A DNA stretch of 64,000 nucleotides from Rhodobacteraceae bacterium HTCC2083 (GTDB lineage: Bacteria > Pseudomonadota > Alphaproteobacteria > Rhodobacterales > Rhodobacteraceae): contig DS995276.1 in NCBI GenBank assembly GCA_000156115.1, positions 3,309,274-3,373,273 of the forward strand. Reading direction: 5' to 3'. The position numbers and the translations under genes were made by a program. Below are positions 26,910 to 36,862 of the stretch, in pieces. Under the pieces are notes generated by a model, which saw nothing but the letters and a program-made list of their open reading frames with translations, searched no databases and was not told the origin of the DNA. How positions within the stretch are numbered: position 1 is the first letter of the stretch; every line of letters starts with the position of its first letter.

Positions 26910-28058
26910 ATGAAGATATCTCGTTCAAATATGCGCATAGGCGTTGTCGTCGTTGCAGCAGGTCGCGGCACGCGAGCTGGCGGGCCTTTGCCCAAGCAAT
27001 GGCAAGAGATCGCGGGCAAGCGCATCGCGAATTGGAGCTGTGAGCAATTTAGTAATCGCGGAGACATCGCCGATATTGTTCTCGTGGTTCACCCTAATGA
27101 CATTGATTTTGCGAAAAACATCCAAGGCATCAAACCCGTGCACGGCGGTGCAACGCGCGATGTGTCTGTGCGCAATGGTTTAGAGGCCCTAAACCCCGAG
27201 ATCACCCACGTTTTGATCCACGATGTCGCGCGCTGTACCACTCCGCCCTCTGTAATAGAAGGTGTCATCAGCGCTTTAGAGCATGCAGCGGGCGCCGCCC
27301 CCGCCCTCGCCGTCAGTGACGCGCTTTGGACCGGCGCTGATGGCAAAGTTAGCGGTACGCAGGATCGCAGCGCTTTATTTCGCGCGCAAACACCTCAAGG
27401 CTTCGCCATGCCCGCCATTCTGGCCGCACACCGTGCCCATAAAGGCGGCGCTGACGATGATGTCGAAGTTGCGTGCGCCGCTGGTCTTGACGTTACGATC
27501 ACCGAGGGCGATGAGAGAAATCTGAAGATCACAACGCCCGCAGACTTCGCCCGCGCGGCCGCCATATTGGAGCAAAACATGGACATACGCCTTGGCAACG
27601 GCTTTGATGTGCACGCATTTGAAGACGGTGATCACGTTATTCTATGCGGCGTCCAAATTCCGCACACCAAAGCCCTTAAAGGGCATTCGGACGCGGATGT
27701 AGGCATGCACGCAGTCACTGACGCAATCTATGGCGCCTTGGCAGATGGTGATATCGGCCAGCACTTCCCACCCTCTGATCCGCAATGGACAGGCGCTGCG
27801 AGTGAGATTTTTCTGCGTCACGCCGTGGATTTGGCGCGTGATCATGGCTTTCAGATCTCTAACATTGATTGCACGCTAATCTGCGAATACCCCAAGGTGG
27901 GGCCGCATGCAGCCAAGATGAAGCTTACAATGGCGCAATTGATGGACCTTGATGCAAATCGCGTGTCGATCAAAGCAACAACAAGCGAACAACTTGGATT
28001 TACAGGACGCGAGGAAGGCATCGCCGCTCTTGCCACAGCAACATTGGTAAAAGCATGA
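26910..28058 (+). CDS. ispDF: Bifunctional IspD-IspF (MEP cytidylyltransferase / MEcPP synthase)
   Basis: A 382-residue fusion of two MEP-pathway enzymes. The N-terminal IspD part carries [20 protein letters not shown] and the [13 protein letters not shown] block, and couples CTP to MEP. The C-terminal IspF part begins near residue 222 with [19 protein letters not shown] (metal-binding D and H), [20 protein letters not shown] and ends with [23 protein letters not shown]. It makes MEcPP for isoprenoid synthesis. The fusion is common in alphaproteobacteria. It overlaps pgpA by four bases and leads an ispDF-pgpA-cinA operon. Confidence 0.97.
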   Translation: MKISRSNMRIGVVVVAAGRGTRAGGPLPKQWQEIAGKRIANWSCEQFSNRGDIADIVLVVHPNDIDFAKNIQGIKPVHGGATRDVSVRNGLEALNPEITHVLIHDVARCTTPPSVIEGVISALEHAAGAAPALAVSDALWTGADGKVSGTQDRSALFRAQTPQGFAMPAILAAHRAHKGGADDDVEVACAAGLDVTITEGDERNLKITTPADFARAAAILEQNMDIRLGNGFDVHAFEDGDHVILCGVQIPHTKALKGHSDADVGMHAVTDAIYGALADGDIGQHFPPSDPQWTGAASEIFLRHAVDLARDHGFQISNIDCTLICEYPKVGPHAAKMKLTMAQLMDLDANRVSIKATTSEQLGFTGREEGIAALATATLVKA

Positions 28059-28555
28059 CAGCCACTCTCGCACATCTGATCGGCACAGTTTTCTATGTGG
28101 GTCATTTGAAACCTGCGCCCGGTACATGGGGGTCGCTGGTAGCCCTGCCTTTGGGATTCTTGGTCTATCAAATTGGTGGCTTTTGGCTGTTTTGCATCGC
28201 CATCGTCGTCGGTTTTTTCAAAGGCTGGTGGGCGACAGAGCAAATGACCAAGGGCAGCGACAATCATGATCCCTCAGAGATCGTAATCGACGAAGTGATC
28301 GGCCAATGGGTCGCCATTGCCCCTGTGTTTTATGGGGCTTGGCTGTTGGAGATAAGCACGCTTATGCTTTGGCCCGGCTGGGTTGCGGCCTTCATGTTGT
28401 TTCGTGCTTTTGATATTCTAAAACCATGGCTTGTGGGTTGGGCAGATCGGCGTGACGATGCGTTGGGCGTCATGCTCGACGATGTGATTGCGGGTGTCTT
28501 GGCGGCAGTCGGTGTAGTTCTGTTCGCGGCCTTCTTCCACTATGTTTTAATGTGA
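28055..28555 (+). CDS. pgpA: Phosphatidylglycerophosphatase A
   Basis: A 166-residue inner-membrane enzyme that dephosphorylates phosphatidylglycerophosphate to phosphatidylglycerol. Family motifs are [21 protein letters not shown] near the start, [16 protein letters not shown] in the middle, and AFDILKPW toward the end, with hydrophobic helices between. It overlaps ispDF upstream (ATGA) and cinA downstream (TGATG). Confidence 0.95.
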   Translation: MTATLAHLIGTVFYVGHLKPAPGTWGSLVALPLGFLVYQIGGFWLFCIAIVVGFFKGWWATEQMTKGSDNHDPSEIVIDEVIGQWVAIAPVFYGAWLLEISTLMLWPGWVAAFMLFRAFDILKPWLVGWADRRDDALGVMLDDVIAGVLAAVGVVLFAAFFHYVLM

Positions 28556-29028
28556 TGAGCGCTGTTCACATCCTTGAGCTTGCCAAATCGCAAGACCTGA
28601 TGATCACCACAGCGGAAAGCTGCACGGGAGGCTTGATCGCCGCCGCGCTCACAGAGATTGCCGGAAGTTCCGCCGTTTTTGAGCGCGGATTTGTAACCTA
28701 CACCAACGCGGCCAAACACGAGATGCTTGGCGTTCTAGATCAAACACTAACGAAGCACGGAGCTGTCAGTGAAGAGGTTGCTGCTGAAATGGCGCGTGGT
28801 GCTTTGGCGCACTCAAACGCGCAGCTTGCTGTGTCCGTGACTGGCATCGCGGGACCCGGCGGATCAGACTTCAAACCAGAGGGGCGCGTCTGCTTTGGCT
28901 TGGCGACCCCAACAAACGCCGCCACACAAACCGTAGAATTCGGCGCATTGGGGCGTGCAAATGTCCGCCATGCAGCCCGTGATCACGCGCTTGAGATGAT
29001 TCTAGGCGCCCTTTCAAAAACCGCCTGA
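28555..29028 (+). CDS. CinA-family nicotinamide-nucleotide amidohydrolase (PncC domain)
   Basis: The 157-residue protein is a stand-alone PncC/CinA C-terminal domain. It contains TTAESCTGGLIAAALTEIAGSS and FVTYTNAAKHEMLGV, followed by VSVTGIAGPGG. These proteins hydrolyse NMN to nicotinate mononucleotide and ammonia in pyridine nucleotide salvage. The ATG at 28555 overlaps the pgpA stop codon. The N-terminal CinA pyrophosphatase domain is absent, as in most proteobacterial members. Confidence 0.93.
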   Translation: MSAVHILELAKSQDLMITTAESCTGGLIAAALTEIAGSSAVFERGFVTYTNAAKHEMLGVLDQTLTKHGAVSEEVAAEMARGALAHSNAQLAVSVTGIAGPGGSDFKPEGRVCFGLATPTNAATQTVEFGALGRANVRHAARDHALEMILGALSKTA

Positions 29029-29180
29029 TTTTTAAGCATACTCACGAATACAGCGCTTAAAATTAAGGCAGTATTGGATTTGCGACAGAAATTGGCGATG
29101 ATCCTGTGCCTCGCCTCTTTTTAAGGCAGCCGTTGAACGTCACTGACCTTTCAAACAGTTTTTTATGAAAAAGGAGCTCC

Positions 29181-30362
29181 ATGATGATCGGTGCTGATAC
29201 TGCTTGGATTATGACCGCGACGGCGTTGGTCCTTTTTATGACACTTCCGGGACTTGCTTTGTTTTACGGTGGCCTAGTGCGTGCGCGCAACGTGCTAAGC
29301 GTGTTTATGCATTGCTACGCAATTGCCTGTTTGATGAGTATTCTATGGCTTGCAGTTGGCTATTCTATCGCGTTTGGCGATGGCAATGGGATCTGGGGCG
29401 GTTTGGGTAAATCCTTCCTCAACGGCGTGACGGTTGATAGCTTGTCGGGCACTATCCCCGAAATCCTATTCTTCGCATTCCAAATGACCTTCGCTATTAT
29501 CACGCCTGCCTTGATCGTAGGTGCCTATGTGGAACGTGTTGGCTTTGGCTTTGTGATGCTCTTCTCTGGCGCTTGGATGCTACTATGCTACGCCCCTGTC
29601 GTGCACTGGATTTGGGGCGGCGGTTTTCTGGCTGACGGTGGAATTTTCGGCGAAACGGGCGTGCGTGATTTCGCGGGCGGCATAGTGGTGCACGAAACCG
29701 CAGGCCTTGCTGCTTTGCTCATCGCCTTTTTCCTTGGGCCACGCAAAAACCAGCATACACCTCCTCACAACCCAGGTTTTGTGGTGATCGGTGCGGGAAT
29801 GCTATGGGTCGGTTGGTTCGGCTTTAATGGCGGATCGCAATTGGCTGCTGATGGGGGCGCTGCGATGGCGATCACAGTGACACATATTTCTGCGGCAACA
29901 GCATCGCTCACTTGGGCGCTTTGGGAACGGTATAAGTTTGGCAAAGCCTCCCTCGTGGGTATCGTGACGGGTACGATTGCGGGTCTTGCATCCATCACGC
30001 CTGCGTCCGGTTTTGTTGGCCCTGTTGAGGCCCTAATCATCGGTGCTGTAGCGGGTATCTTGTGCCAAGAAGCGGTGCTTCTGATCCGCAACCGTCTTAA
30101 GATTGATGACACGCTTGATGTCTTTGCGGTGCACGGTGTTGGCGGCGTTTTCGGAACTGTGATGATCGCATTCTTTGGTGCAGGCACATGGTCTGCGCAG
30201 CTTGGTGGCTTAGCAATTGTTGGTGTCTACACCACTGTTGTCACAGTTGTTTTAATCTGTGTTGTTAAGGTAATCACGCCACTCCGCGTGGATCTTGAAA
30301 CCGAAACTAACGGCCTGGATCTCGCGGTACATGGCGAGCGCGCGTACGATATGTCCTCATGA
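29181..30362 (+). CDS. amt: Ammonium transporter (Amt family)
   Basis: A 393-residue protein with 11 hydrophobic segments. It has the Amt signatures FYGGLVRARNVLSVFMHC near the start, AFQMTFAIITPALIVGAYVER, the first conserved pore histidine region GGIVVHETAGLAALL, and the second in DVFAVHGVGGVFGT. Amt trimers conduct ammonium/ammonia across the inner membrane. No glnK gene precedes it, unlike the usual glnK-amtB pair, so PII control would have to come from elsewhere. GGAG lies just before the ATG. A strong terminator follows. Confidence 0.94.
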   Translation: MMIGADTAWIMTATALVLFMTLPGLALFYGGLVRARNVLSVFMHCYAIACLMSILWLAVGYSIAFGDGNGIWGGLGKSFLNGVTVDSLSGTIPEILFFAFQMTFAIITPALIVGAYVERVGFGFVMLFSGAWMLLCYAPVVHWIWGGGFLADGGIFGETGVRDFAGGIVVHETAGLAALLIAFFLGPRKNQHTPPHNPGFVVIGAGMLWVGWFGFNGGSQLAADGGAAMAITVTHISAATASLTWALWERYKFGKASLVGIVTGTIAGLASITPASGFVGPVEALIIGAVAGILCQEAVLLIRNRLKIDDTLDVFAVHGVGGVFGTVMIAFFGAGTWSAQLGGLAIVGVYTTVVTVVLICVVKVITPLRVDLETETNGLDLAVHGERAYDMSS

Positions 30363-30385
30363 TAACAAAACACTTTACGACCTTT

Positions 30386-30411
30386 ACAGGCGGGCCAGTC
30401 GGTCCGCCTGT
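30386..30411. terminator. Terminator after amt
   Basis: ACAGGCGGGCC (30386-30396) pairs with GGTCCGCCTGT (30401-30411), an 11-bp stem with one G-T pair and loop AGTC, followed by TTAGTTT. It lies between convergent amt and alkB and may stop both. Confidence 0.75.
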
Positions 30412-30417
30412 TTAGTT

Positions 30418-31430
30418 TCAGGCCCTGTTTTCCCATGTCTCAACACGTGAATCCATAACCCGTCGCCAAAGCGGCGGCATCAACGCGATCACCGCCATCA
30501 TCGGCAAACTGTAGGGGAGCATTGGCATCTCCTCTTCAAGCAGTTCTAGCGATGGATAGCTGCGACTTGGGTGCGTGTGATGATCAGAGTGACGTGGTGC
30601 ATTGAGCATCATAGCCCCTGAAAAGCGATGCGGCGTGTTCCAGCTGTAACGCGCACTGACCGCTTCAAGTCTACCGTTTTCGAACATTTTACGTCTCAGA
30701 CCATGTGTTGCACATAGTCGCTGAGGAAGATTTGCAGCTGCGCATAGCCGCCAAGCAATGCCCAAACCAGCACGCCGCTGACGCCCCCGACCGCAAATGC
30801 GCCAAACAAACTGGCAAGCGCACCAAGACGGTACAATGTGTATGGATGCAGGCCCTGACCCTTGTGACGTTTGCTTTCGGCCGCGTAGCCCGCACGGTAC
30901 GACCCGATCCAAGCGCGCCCAAAAAAACGCCAGAACCCACGCCCTTTAGGCGCTGACACAGGATCATTTGAAGTGCCCACATGCACATGATGCACCAACG
31001 GATGCGCAGAGGCGTGATGCCCCATCAGAATCGACATATAGACCGCCTTGCCCAAACGTCGCAGTAAGCGGTTCGGTCGGTGGATCAGCTCATGTGCGTT
31101 GGGATGACCGATTTGGCCTGCAAACAATGCGGTCGCGCAAAATAGCGCGATTTTTTGTAGCATAGGCAACGTTGCGTTATGGACCAGCGTATAGACGACA
31201 GCACCAAGCACAATAAAATGCGCGAACGCCAAGGCGACGCCAAGCGCATCAGACGTAGGAAATTCCGCATCCGTATCAGCGTTTTGAAAAAACAGCGGCG
31301 TGAGGCGATCAAATGCATAGGCGAACACGGTTATGTAAATCAGCCCGGCCCAGATCCAAACGCCACCAACGAGAGCGCCTATCAAAAGCAGCGCGACAAT
31401 GGCGAGTGTAGCAATCGTAAATTTCAACAT
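30418..31430 (-). pseudogene. alkB: Alkane 1-monooxygenase gene broken by one frameshift
   Basis: The first 244 codons (31430 to about 30700) encode the membrane-spanning front half, with the diiron histidine motif NAHELIH and HHASAHPLVHHVHVGT. They end at SDYVQHMV-stop. The next frame continues without a gap as GLRRKMFENGRLEAVSARYSW and LNAPRHSDHHTHPSR, the third histidine motif, and ends at 30418. Reinstating one T (CACATGG to CACTATGG, at 30704/30705) restores VQHYGLRR and a 337-residue protein. The enzyme hydroxylates alkanes in the inner membrane. The gene is either recently inactivated or carries a sequencing error. No rubredoxin gene is adjacent. Confidence 0.88.
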
Positions 31431-31467
31431 GGCTTTGGCCCCTGATCAAAGGCCCTGACGCCCGTTT

Positions 31468-31917
31468 TTATGAGTTATATAGCGCGTCCGCCCGTTTCTC
31501 AAACGCGCGTACGACACGTTGCATCGCCTCATTGAAAACGATTCCGATGATCCCTTGCAGGATTGCGTTCTTGAACTCAAAATCGACGAAGAATTTCACA
31601 TGACAACCACCGTCAGGCGCATCCTCGAATGACCAATTGGATTTCATATACTTAAACGGTCCGTCTAAATATTCCGTATCTACGTTTCTGTCGTTTGGAT
31701 GCAGTATCACACGACTGCCGAACTTTTCGCGGAACACTTTGAAACTGATAACTAAATCAGCCAACATGACTTCGCTCTCGCCCTCGGGCACAACGGATCT
31801 AATCCTCGCAGCCGCACACCAAGGTAAAAACGCGGGGTAACACCCAACATCCGACACAAGGTCGTACATTTGCTGTGCCGTGTAAGGCATGTGGCGATCT
31901 TCAGAATGGGTTGGCAT
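31468..31917 (-). CDS. START-like domain protein, Coq10/RatA family
   Basis: A 149-residue protein beginning [23 protein letters not shown], with [16 protein letters not shown] and the C-terminal [23 protein letters not shown]. The pattern matches the SRPBCC/Coq10 family, whose members bind ubiquinone-like lipids for respiratory function; the bacterial member RatA was also described as a ribosome-binding toxin. The start at 31917 was chosen because the family begins directly before MPYTAQQM. It is divergent from hpt with a short shared promoter region of about 70 bases. Confidence 0.9.
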   Translation of the reverse strand: MPTHSEDRHMPYTAQQMYDLVSDVGCYPAFLPWCAAARIRSVVPEGESEVMLADLVISFKVFREKFGSRVILHPNDRNVDTEYLDGPFKYMKSNWSFEDAPDGGCHVKFFVDFEFKNAILQGIIGIVFNEAMQRVVRAFEKRADALYNS

Positions 31918-31988
31918 ACCGGTGCATTTCCCGTTATCTCGGTTGTGCTGCATGTCATATGCATCGCGCCAAAAATCAAGGGGAAGCC

Positions 31989-32540
31989 ATGCCACAGCGT
32001 CCATATGTCATCGATCAAATGATTTCGGCCAAGTCGATTGCTGCCCGTATTGAAGAGTTGAGCCACGATATCGAAGCCGAATTCAAAGGCACCGACAAAC
32101 TTGTGGTCGTCGGTCTTTTGCGCGGATCATTTGTGTTTATCGCTGATATCGTGCGTGAATTGGACCTGCCCGTTGAGGTCGATTTCTTGGAGGCATCTTC
32201 CTATGGAGACGGCATGGAAAGCAGCAGAGAAGTACGCATTCTCAAAGACTTGCGCGGCGCAATTGAAGGGCGAGATGTGCTAGTTGTCGAAGATATTGTC
32301 GATACAGGTCATACGTTAAACCATGTAACGCATTTGCTGCAATCGCGCAATCCTGCACGGTTGAAATCCATTGCACTGCTTGACAAACCAACGCGGCGCG
32401 AGGTGGATTTCCGCTCTGACTGGATCGGTTTTGAAATTCCAGATGAATTTGTTGTGGGCTACGGCATCGATTTCGCACAGCGCAATCGCAACTTGCCGTT
32501 TATTGGCAAGGTTCGCTTCATCGAAGACGACGACGCATAG
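31989..32540 (+). CDS. hpt: Hypoxanthine phosphoribosyltransferase
   Basis: A 183-residue purine salvage enzyme. It has the PRPP-binding motif [18 protein letters not shown], the flexible-loop segment [18 protein letters not shown] and the C-terminal base-contact region [26 protein letters not shown]. It transfers ribose phosphate from PRPP to hypoxanthine or guanine. GGGGAAGCC precedes the ATG at 31989. A small membrane-protein gene follows five bases after its stop. Confidence 0.94.
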   Translation: MPQRPYVIDQMISAKSIAARIEELSHDIEAEFKGTDKLVVVGLLRGSFVFIADIVRELDLPVEVDFLEASSYGDGMESSREVRILKDLRGAIEGRDVLVVEDIVDTGHTLNHVTHLLQSRNPARLKSIALLDKPTRREVDFRSDWIGFEIPDEFVVGYGIDFAQRNRNLPFIGKVRFIEDDDA

Positions 32541-32544
32541 TACG

Positions 32545-32721
32545 ATGATCAATCCGCGTCATTTCCTGCGCATGTCCCGCTGGGCGCGCAACCCACCCTC
32601 GGAAAAACGCGTGAAACTGGTGATTACAATCGTGTTGATCTGCGCGCTGATCTTTTTGATCGAACGCTACATCGGATGGCCAGGCGCGCTGGCCACCAAC
32701 TCGTTTAAGCTAAGAGGTTAA
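32545..32721 (+). CDS. Small single-span membrane protein
   Basis: A 58-residue protein, MINPRHFLRMSRWARNPPSE and then one hydrophobic segment LVITIVLICALIFLIERY, ending KLRG. The arginine-rich N-terminus predicts an inside orientation. It sits five bases after hpt and overlaps the end of sufE by four bases on the opposite strand. Similar small proteins follow hpt in related genomes as far as I recall, which supports it being real. The function is unknown. Confidence 0.65.
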   Translation: MINPRHFLRMSRWARNPPSEKRVKLVITIVLICALIFLIERYIGWPGALATNSFKLRG

Positions 32722-33128
32722 GCAGCCTTCGCAGCCGTTTCACGAATGCGCGTGATCATCGCCGCCAATCCGTTGGAGCGTTGCGCTGATAGATGATCGT
32801 TTAGTCCTAAGCGGCCCAGCTCACCCTTTGCATCTACCTCCAACACCTCCGTCACCGGCAAGTCGTTGTAAAGAAGTCGTAAGATGCCTATCAAGCCGTT
32901 GACGATCATAGCATCGCTTTCGCCGTCAAATCGAAAGATCCCACCCTCTATTTTTGGATGAAGCCAGACTTGACTTGCACAGCCATCAACCTTTGTCGCG
33001 TCCACTTTTAAAGCGTCTTCCAGTGTTTCCATGGCTTTGCCTTGCTCTATCACATGGCGATACCGCTCTTCCCAATCTTCCAGAAATTCAAAGTCTTCAA
33101 CGATCTCTTCAAACGCTGCGCTGGCCAT
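32718..33128 (-). CDS. sufE: SufE family cysteine desulfuration protein
   Basis: A 136-residue protein with the SufE fold: N-terminal FEEIVEDFEFLEDWEERYRHVIEQGK, the sulfur-acceptor cysteine in KVDGCASQVWLHP (C52), and the C-terminal GLNDHLSAQRSNGLAAMI. It accepts persulfide from SufS and passes it to Fe-S cluster assembly. It is not next to other suf genes here, as in many alphaproteobacteria, and is divergent from the lipoprotein gene. Confidence 0.93.
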   Translation of the reverse strand: MASAAFEEIVEDFEFLEDWEERYRHVIEQGKAMETLEDALKVDATKVDGCASQVWLHPKIEGGIFRFDGESDAMIVNGLIGILRLLYNDLPVTEVLEVDAKGELGRLGLNDHLSAQRSNGLAAMITRIRETAAKAA

Positions 33129-33253
33129 GATCCATCCTCTTTAGTGTTGCACTTGAGGTAGTCAGCAAATGTGCAAACGTCCAGTCTTGTGTTGCCGCTT
33201 TTCAAGTACGCGCGGATGCGATATCTCAAACGAGAGCAAAGACGAGGCACCAC

Positions 33254-33784
33254 ATGACATTTTCATCCGCAGGTTCGACAGCGCGCCCACTGCTTTTGTG
33301 CAGCGCCTTGATTTTGGCTGGTTGTGGTGGCGGCGGTCTTTCAGACAGTTGGGTCAACCCCGGCAATTGGTTTGGTCAATCACGCAGCGAAGCGATCAGC
33401 GCCGATGGAACGGTAAACCCACTGATCCCGAAGCAAAATGTCCTAACGCGTAAGAAAAACGATTACCAAGGAACGCCTGTCGCTCAAATCAAGAACTTGC
33501 GTATTGAACGTAAACCGGGTGGTGCGATTATCCACGTCGTGGGCGTGTCCGACAGTATCGGCTATTATGACGTGCGATTGCAGCAAGACAATGACGGCCT
33601 GCCCGTCGATGGCGTGCTCAGTTATACCTTGAAAGCGGTACGCTCTGAGAATGTGATCCGTGGTGGCGGCGAAGCGGCCCGTCAGATCAACGCAGCGCGA
33701 TATATCAGCGATCAAGAGCTTGCGAGCGCACGCACGATTGTCGTAAAAGGGGCGCGTAATCAAATCAGTACGCGACGTCGTTAA
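33254..33784 (+). CDS. Putative lipoprotein of unknown function
   Basis: A 176-residue protein with a lipoprotein signal peptide: hydrophobic segment then lipobox LILAGCGGGG, lipidated cysteine at about residue 24. A DSWVNPGNWFG motif follows. The middle reads IKNLRIERKPGGAIIHVVG, DVRLQ and LSYTLKAVRSENV, predicted mostly beta. The sequence GGGEAARQINAARYISDQEL occurs near the end. I do not recognise a named domain. It is transcribed alone, and rnd converges 15 bases after its stop. Confidence 0.75.
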   Translation: MTFSSAGSTARPLLLCSALILAGCGGGGLSDSWVNPGNWFGQSRSEAISADGTVNPLIPKQNVLTRKKNDYQGTPVAQIKNLRIERKPGGAIIHVVGVSDSIGYYDVRLQQDNDGLPVDGVLSYTLKAVRSENVIRGGGEAARQINAARYISDQELASARTIVVKGARNQISTRRR

Positions 33785-33799
33785 TGTAAGATCTGTCGC

Positions 33800-34957
33800 T
33801 TAGACTGGCACCAAAATCACGTCATTCCCTTTGGCAGCCAGCGCAATTTCACCATTGCACAGCTTTAAAGCATCTTCGCCAAAAATCTCAAACCGCCAGC
33901 CAGTAAGTGCCGTCACATCACGCTCACCCGCTGCAATAGCATCGAGCTCTGACGTTGGCGCGACCAATTTGGACGCAACACCAGCCGAAGATGTTTTGGC
34001 CTTCAGCAACACGCGCAAAAGATCTGCCAAGGCGGGATTCACTTGCAAACGCTCGTTTTTGCGATTCGCTTTTGGAAGATCACTTTCAGGGCAAGCCAAA
34101 CCGGTTTTCACAGCTTTCAAAATGCCCTCCGCGATATCACCACGACGTGCCTCGCGCAGTAAAAGGCGTGAACGCCCTAAGTCACCGTGATCTTTGGGTT
34201 TTGTGGAGGCCAACTCGACCAAAGCATCGTCTTTGTACACACGGCTGCGCGGCACATTCTTGGTCTGTGCATAGTCTTCACGAAACCGCGCCAATTCACG
34301 CACGATCGCAAGGAACCTTGCACCATTGTTGCGGATCTTAACGCGCTTCCACGCATTTTCAGGCAATGTAATGTACGTATCCGGATTATTGAGGATCTTC
34401 ATTTCCTCATCCACCCAGTGGGATCGCCCTTGATCCTTTAGCTTTTTTGCCAAAAATTCATATACCTGGCGTAAATGCGTGACATCCGCCAACGCGTATT
34501 TGGCCTGCGCATCGCTTAAAGGACGGCGCGACCAATCTGTGAAGCGCGAGGATTTATCAATTTCTTGCTTGGCAATCTTGCGCACGAGGGTTTCGTAACC
34601 CACTTGCTCACCAAACCCACACACCATCGACGCCACTTGCGTGTCAAACAAGGGCGTTGGAATCACGCCTGCATCGACCTGGAAAATCTCGATATCCTGA
34701 CGAGCTGCGTGAAATACTTTCACCACGGATGTGTCGCGGAACAAATCATAAAGCGGCTCGAGCGAGATGCCCTCCACCAACGGGTCCACCAAACAACCAT
34801 TACTGTCATCGGTTCCCGGCATTGCCAATTGCACGAGACAGAGCTTGGAATAATAAGTCCGTTCGCGCAAAAACTCTGTATCAACAGTCACATAGGCGTG
34901 TTTTTTTGCCTCTTCGCAGAATTCGGCAAGGGCTTCGGTTGTAGTGATTGTCAGCAT
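33800..34957 (-). CDS. rnd: Ribonuclease D
   Basis: A 385-residue 3'-5' exoribonuclease. The DEDD active site appears as VTVDTEFLRERTYYSKLCLVQ (exo I), VFHAARQDIEIFQVD (exo II) and KYALADVTHLRQVY (exo III, DEDDy). A C-terminal HRDC region follows (RARFLAIVRELARFREDYAQT and LADLLRVLLKAK). RNase D trims tRNA and other small RNA 3' ends. The start at 34957 follows the usual N-terminal layout. Confidence 0.93.
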   Translation of the reverse strand: MLTITTTEALAEFCEEAKKHAYVTVDTEFLRERTYYSKLCLVQLAMPGTDDSNGCLVDPLVEGISLEPLYDLFRDTSVVKVFHAARQDIEIFQVDAGVIPTPLFDTQVASMVCGFGEQVGYETLVRKIAKQEIDKSSRFTDWSRRPLSDAQAKYALADVTHLRQVYEFLAKKLKDQGRSHWVDEEMKILNNPDTYITLPENAWKRVKIRNNGARFLAIVRELARFREDYAQTKNVPRSRVYKDDALVELASTKPKDHGDLGRSRLLLREARRGDIAEGILKAVKTGLACPESDLPKANRKNERLQVNPALADLLRVLLKAKTSSAGVASKLVAPTSELDAIAAGERDVTALTGWRFEIFGEDALKLCNGEIALAAKGNDVILVPV

Positions 34958-35047
34958 GCGTTTTAGATCGTCCGAGTTAGGTTGACGCAGGCCTACGCGA
35001 AATACTTAACAAAATAAAGGCTTTCGTCAGGGCGGCTCTGGTGTGGC

Positions 35048-35620
35048 TTACAAAGCTTCAACAAATCGGCGCAAAGCACTTGGATAAATGCGATGTTCTT
35101 CGATCAAGACCCGTGCCGCAAGCTTGTCTGGCGTGTCATTGCTCAAGATCGGCACGCGTGCTTGCTCAATGATCGGACCATCGTCCAATTTGGCTGTGAC
35201 CTCATGCACGGTGCAGCCAGCTTCAGTATCGCCAGCCTCAAGAGCGCGGGCGTGTGTGTGTAAGCCTTTGTATTTAGGTAGTAATGACGGGTGGATATTG
35301 AGCATGAGTCCATCATAGCGTTCAATGAAGTGCGAGGTCAGCACGCGCATGAATCCTGCAAGACAAATAAGATCGGCGTTGACCGCATCAAGCTTGGCGA
35401 TCAACGCATCTTCAAAAGCCGCACGATCTTCGCCGTATAGCCTGTGATCGACGAAATCGCTTTGCGTGCCAAGCGCTTGCGCTTTTGCTAGACCACCTGC
35501 GCTATCGGAATTGGCCAGCACCAGAACTGGTTCTGCCGGATGGTCACCTTCCATGCTTTCCAGCAGCTTCACCATGTTGGATCCACCGCCAGATATCAGC
35601 ACCGCAACGCGTGGTTTCAA
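35048..35620 (-). CDS. purN: Phosphoribosylglycinamide formyltransferase (PurN)
   Basis: A 190-residue folate-dependent GAR transformylase. Motifs: [12 protein letters not shown] at the N-terminus, [16 protein letters not shown], the signature [20 protein letters not shown] with catalytic histidine, and [17 protein letters not shown]. It makes formyl-GAR in purine synthesis. Its ATG overlaps the purM stop by four bases, giving a purMN operon. Confidence 0.96.
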   Translation of the reverse strand: MKPRVAVLISGGGSNMVKLLESMEGDHPAEPVLVLANSDSAGGLAKAQALGTQSDFVDHRLYGEDRAAFEDALIAKLDAVNADLICLAGFMRVLTSHFIERYDGLMLNIHPSLLPKYKGLHTHARALEAGDTEAGCTVHEVTAKLDDGPIIEQARVPILSNDTPDKLAARVLIEEHRIYPSALRRFVEAL

Positions 35621-36669
35621 AGCAGGGATCCTGTGTAGCGTACTTCGCCCGTGTCAGTAACATGACCAAGGCGCGCGACATTTTCACCCTCGGCCTGCAA
35701 CAGCTCTATCAGCGCGTCGGCACGATCAGCGGCGACGCTAAGGACCATGCCCATCCCACAGTTAAATGTCTTGAGAATTTCGGCTTCTGCAATATCGCCT
35801 GTCTGCGCCATCCATTTGAAAACAGGTGGTAATTCCCATGCGTTGAGGTCAATCTCGATGCCATAACCATCTGGCAGAACGCGCGGGATGTTTTCTGTCA
35901 AACCACCGCCTGTGATATGCGCCAAGGCATGCACACCACCCGCACGGACCGCCGCAAGCGCCTGCGTCACGTAAAGCCGTGTCGGCGTCAACAGCACTTC
36001 ACCAAGCGTGCCATCTGCGAAGGGACAGTCGTCACCCCACGCTAGGCCAGAAATCTCAACGAGTTTGCGCACAAGCGAATAGCCGTTGGAGTGCACGCCG
36101 TCAGAAGCAAGACCAAGCAGCACATCGCCGACTTGCACATTAGCGGGCAGTTCATTGCCACGCTCCATTGCGCCAACAGAGAAGCCTGCAAGATCGAAAT
36201 CGCCCTCAGGATACATGCCCGGCATTTCAGCAGTTTCCCCACCGATCAGTGCACAATTGGAGCGCACACAGCCTTCTGCGATGCCTTGAATGATGCGCGC
36301 TGCTGTTTCTGTTTCCAGATGTCCTGTCGCAAAATAATCAAGGAAAAACAATGGCTCCGCGCCTTGACACACCAGATCATTGACGCACATAGCGACGAGA
36401 TCAATACCAACACCGTCCACATTTCCTGTATCAATCGCAATGCGCAGTTTGGTGCCAACACCGTCGGTGGCACCCACGAGAATCGGATCATTATACCCTG
36501 CCCCTTTAAGATCAAAGAGCGCACCAAAGCCACCAAGCCCTGACATAACACCACTGCGATTGGTGCGCTTAGCAGCGGGTTTGATCCGCTCGACCAATGC
36601 GTTTCCAGCGTTGATATCCACGCCTGCATCTGCATATGTGATACCGGTTTTGGGGCTTTGCTGGCTCAT
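35617..36669 (-). CDS. purM: Phosphoribosylformylglycinamidine cyclo-ligase (PurM)
   Basis: A 350-residue ATP-dependent AIR synthetase. It carries [30 protein letters not shown] near the N-terminus and [24 protein letters not shown] in the middle; [20 protein letters not shown] lies toward the end. The ATG at 36669 is selected because GGAG is six bases upstream; earlier ATGs (36684, 36699) add residues without family support. It heads purMN, divergent from the tRNA gene. Confidence 0.95.
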   Translation of the reverse strand: MSQQSPKTGITYADAGVDINAGNALVERIKPAAKRTNRSGVMSGLGGFGALFDLKGAGYNDPILVGATDGVGTKLRIAIDTGNVDGVGIDLVAMCVNDLVCQGAEPLFFLDYFATGHLETETAARIIQGIAEGCVRSNCALIGGETAEMPGMYPEGDFDLAGFSVGAMERGNELPANVQVGDVLLGLASDGVHSNGYSLVRKLVEISGLAWGDDCPFADGTLGEVLLTPTRLYVTQALAAVRAGGVHALAHITGGGLTENIPRVLPDGYGIEIDLNAWELPPVFKWMAQTGDIAEAEILKTFNCGMGMVLSVAADRADALIELLQAEGENVARLGHVTDTGEVRYTGSLL

Positions 36670-36777
36670 GAAAATCTCCGACATGTTCGCTTTGCGCATC
36701 GCCTACATTATAGCGCGCTCCAGTGCAATCAGCACGCTTGACGCTGAGGTGGCGTGTGCTAATCACTAGGTAAGGTA

Positions 36778-36854
36778 GGGCCTGTAGCTCAATTGGTTAG
36801 AGCAGCGTGCTCATAACGCGTTGGTTGCAGGTTCAAGTCCTGCCGGGCCTACCA
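36778..36854 (+). tRNA. tRNA with CAU anticodon (probably tRNA-Ile2, lysidine-modified; alternative elongator Met)
   Basis: A 77-nt cloverleaf including encoded CCA. The acceptor GGGCCTG pairs with CGGGCCT with two G-T pairs. The D-arm is TAGCTCAATTGGTTAGAGC, the anticodon loop CTCATAA has anticodon CAT, and the T-arm is GCAGG-TTCAAGT-CCTGC. It is not an initiator: the three G-C pairs of the initiator anticodon stem and the 1-72 mismatch are lacking. The acceptor resembles alphaproteobacterial tRNA-Ile(CAU) more than elongator Met as I remember them, but sequence alone without alignment does not decide this. Confidence 0.9.
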
Positions 36855-36862
36855 GATTCACC

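Noticed and set aside
29085..29110. sigma54 promoter before amt (TTGGCGATGATCCTGTGC)
   Set aside because: The GG to GC spacing is 12 rather than 10 bases, and the NtrC here lacks GAFTGA.
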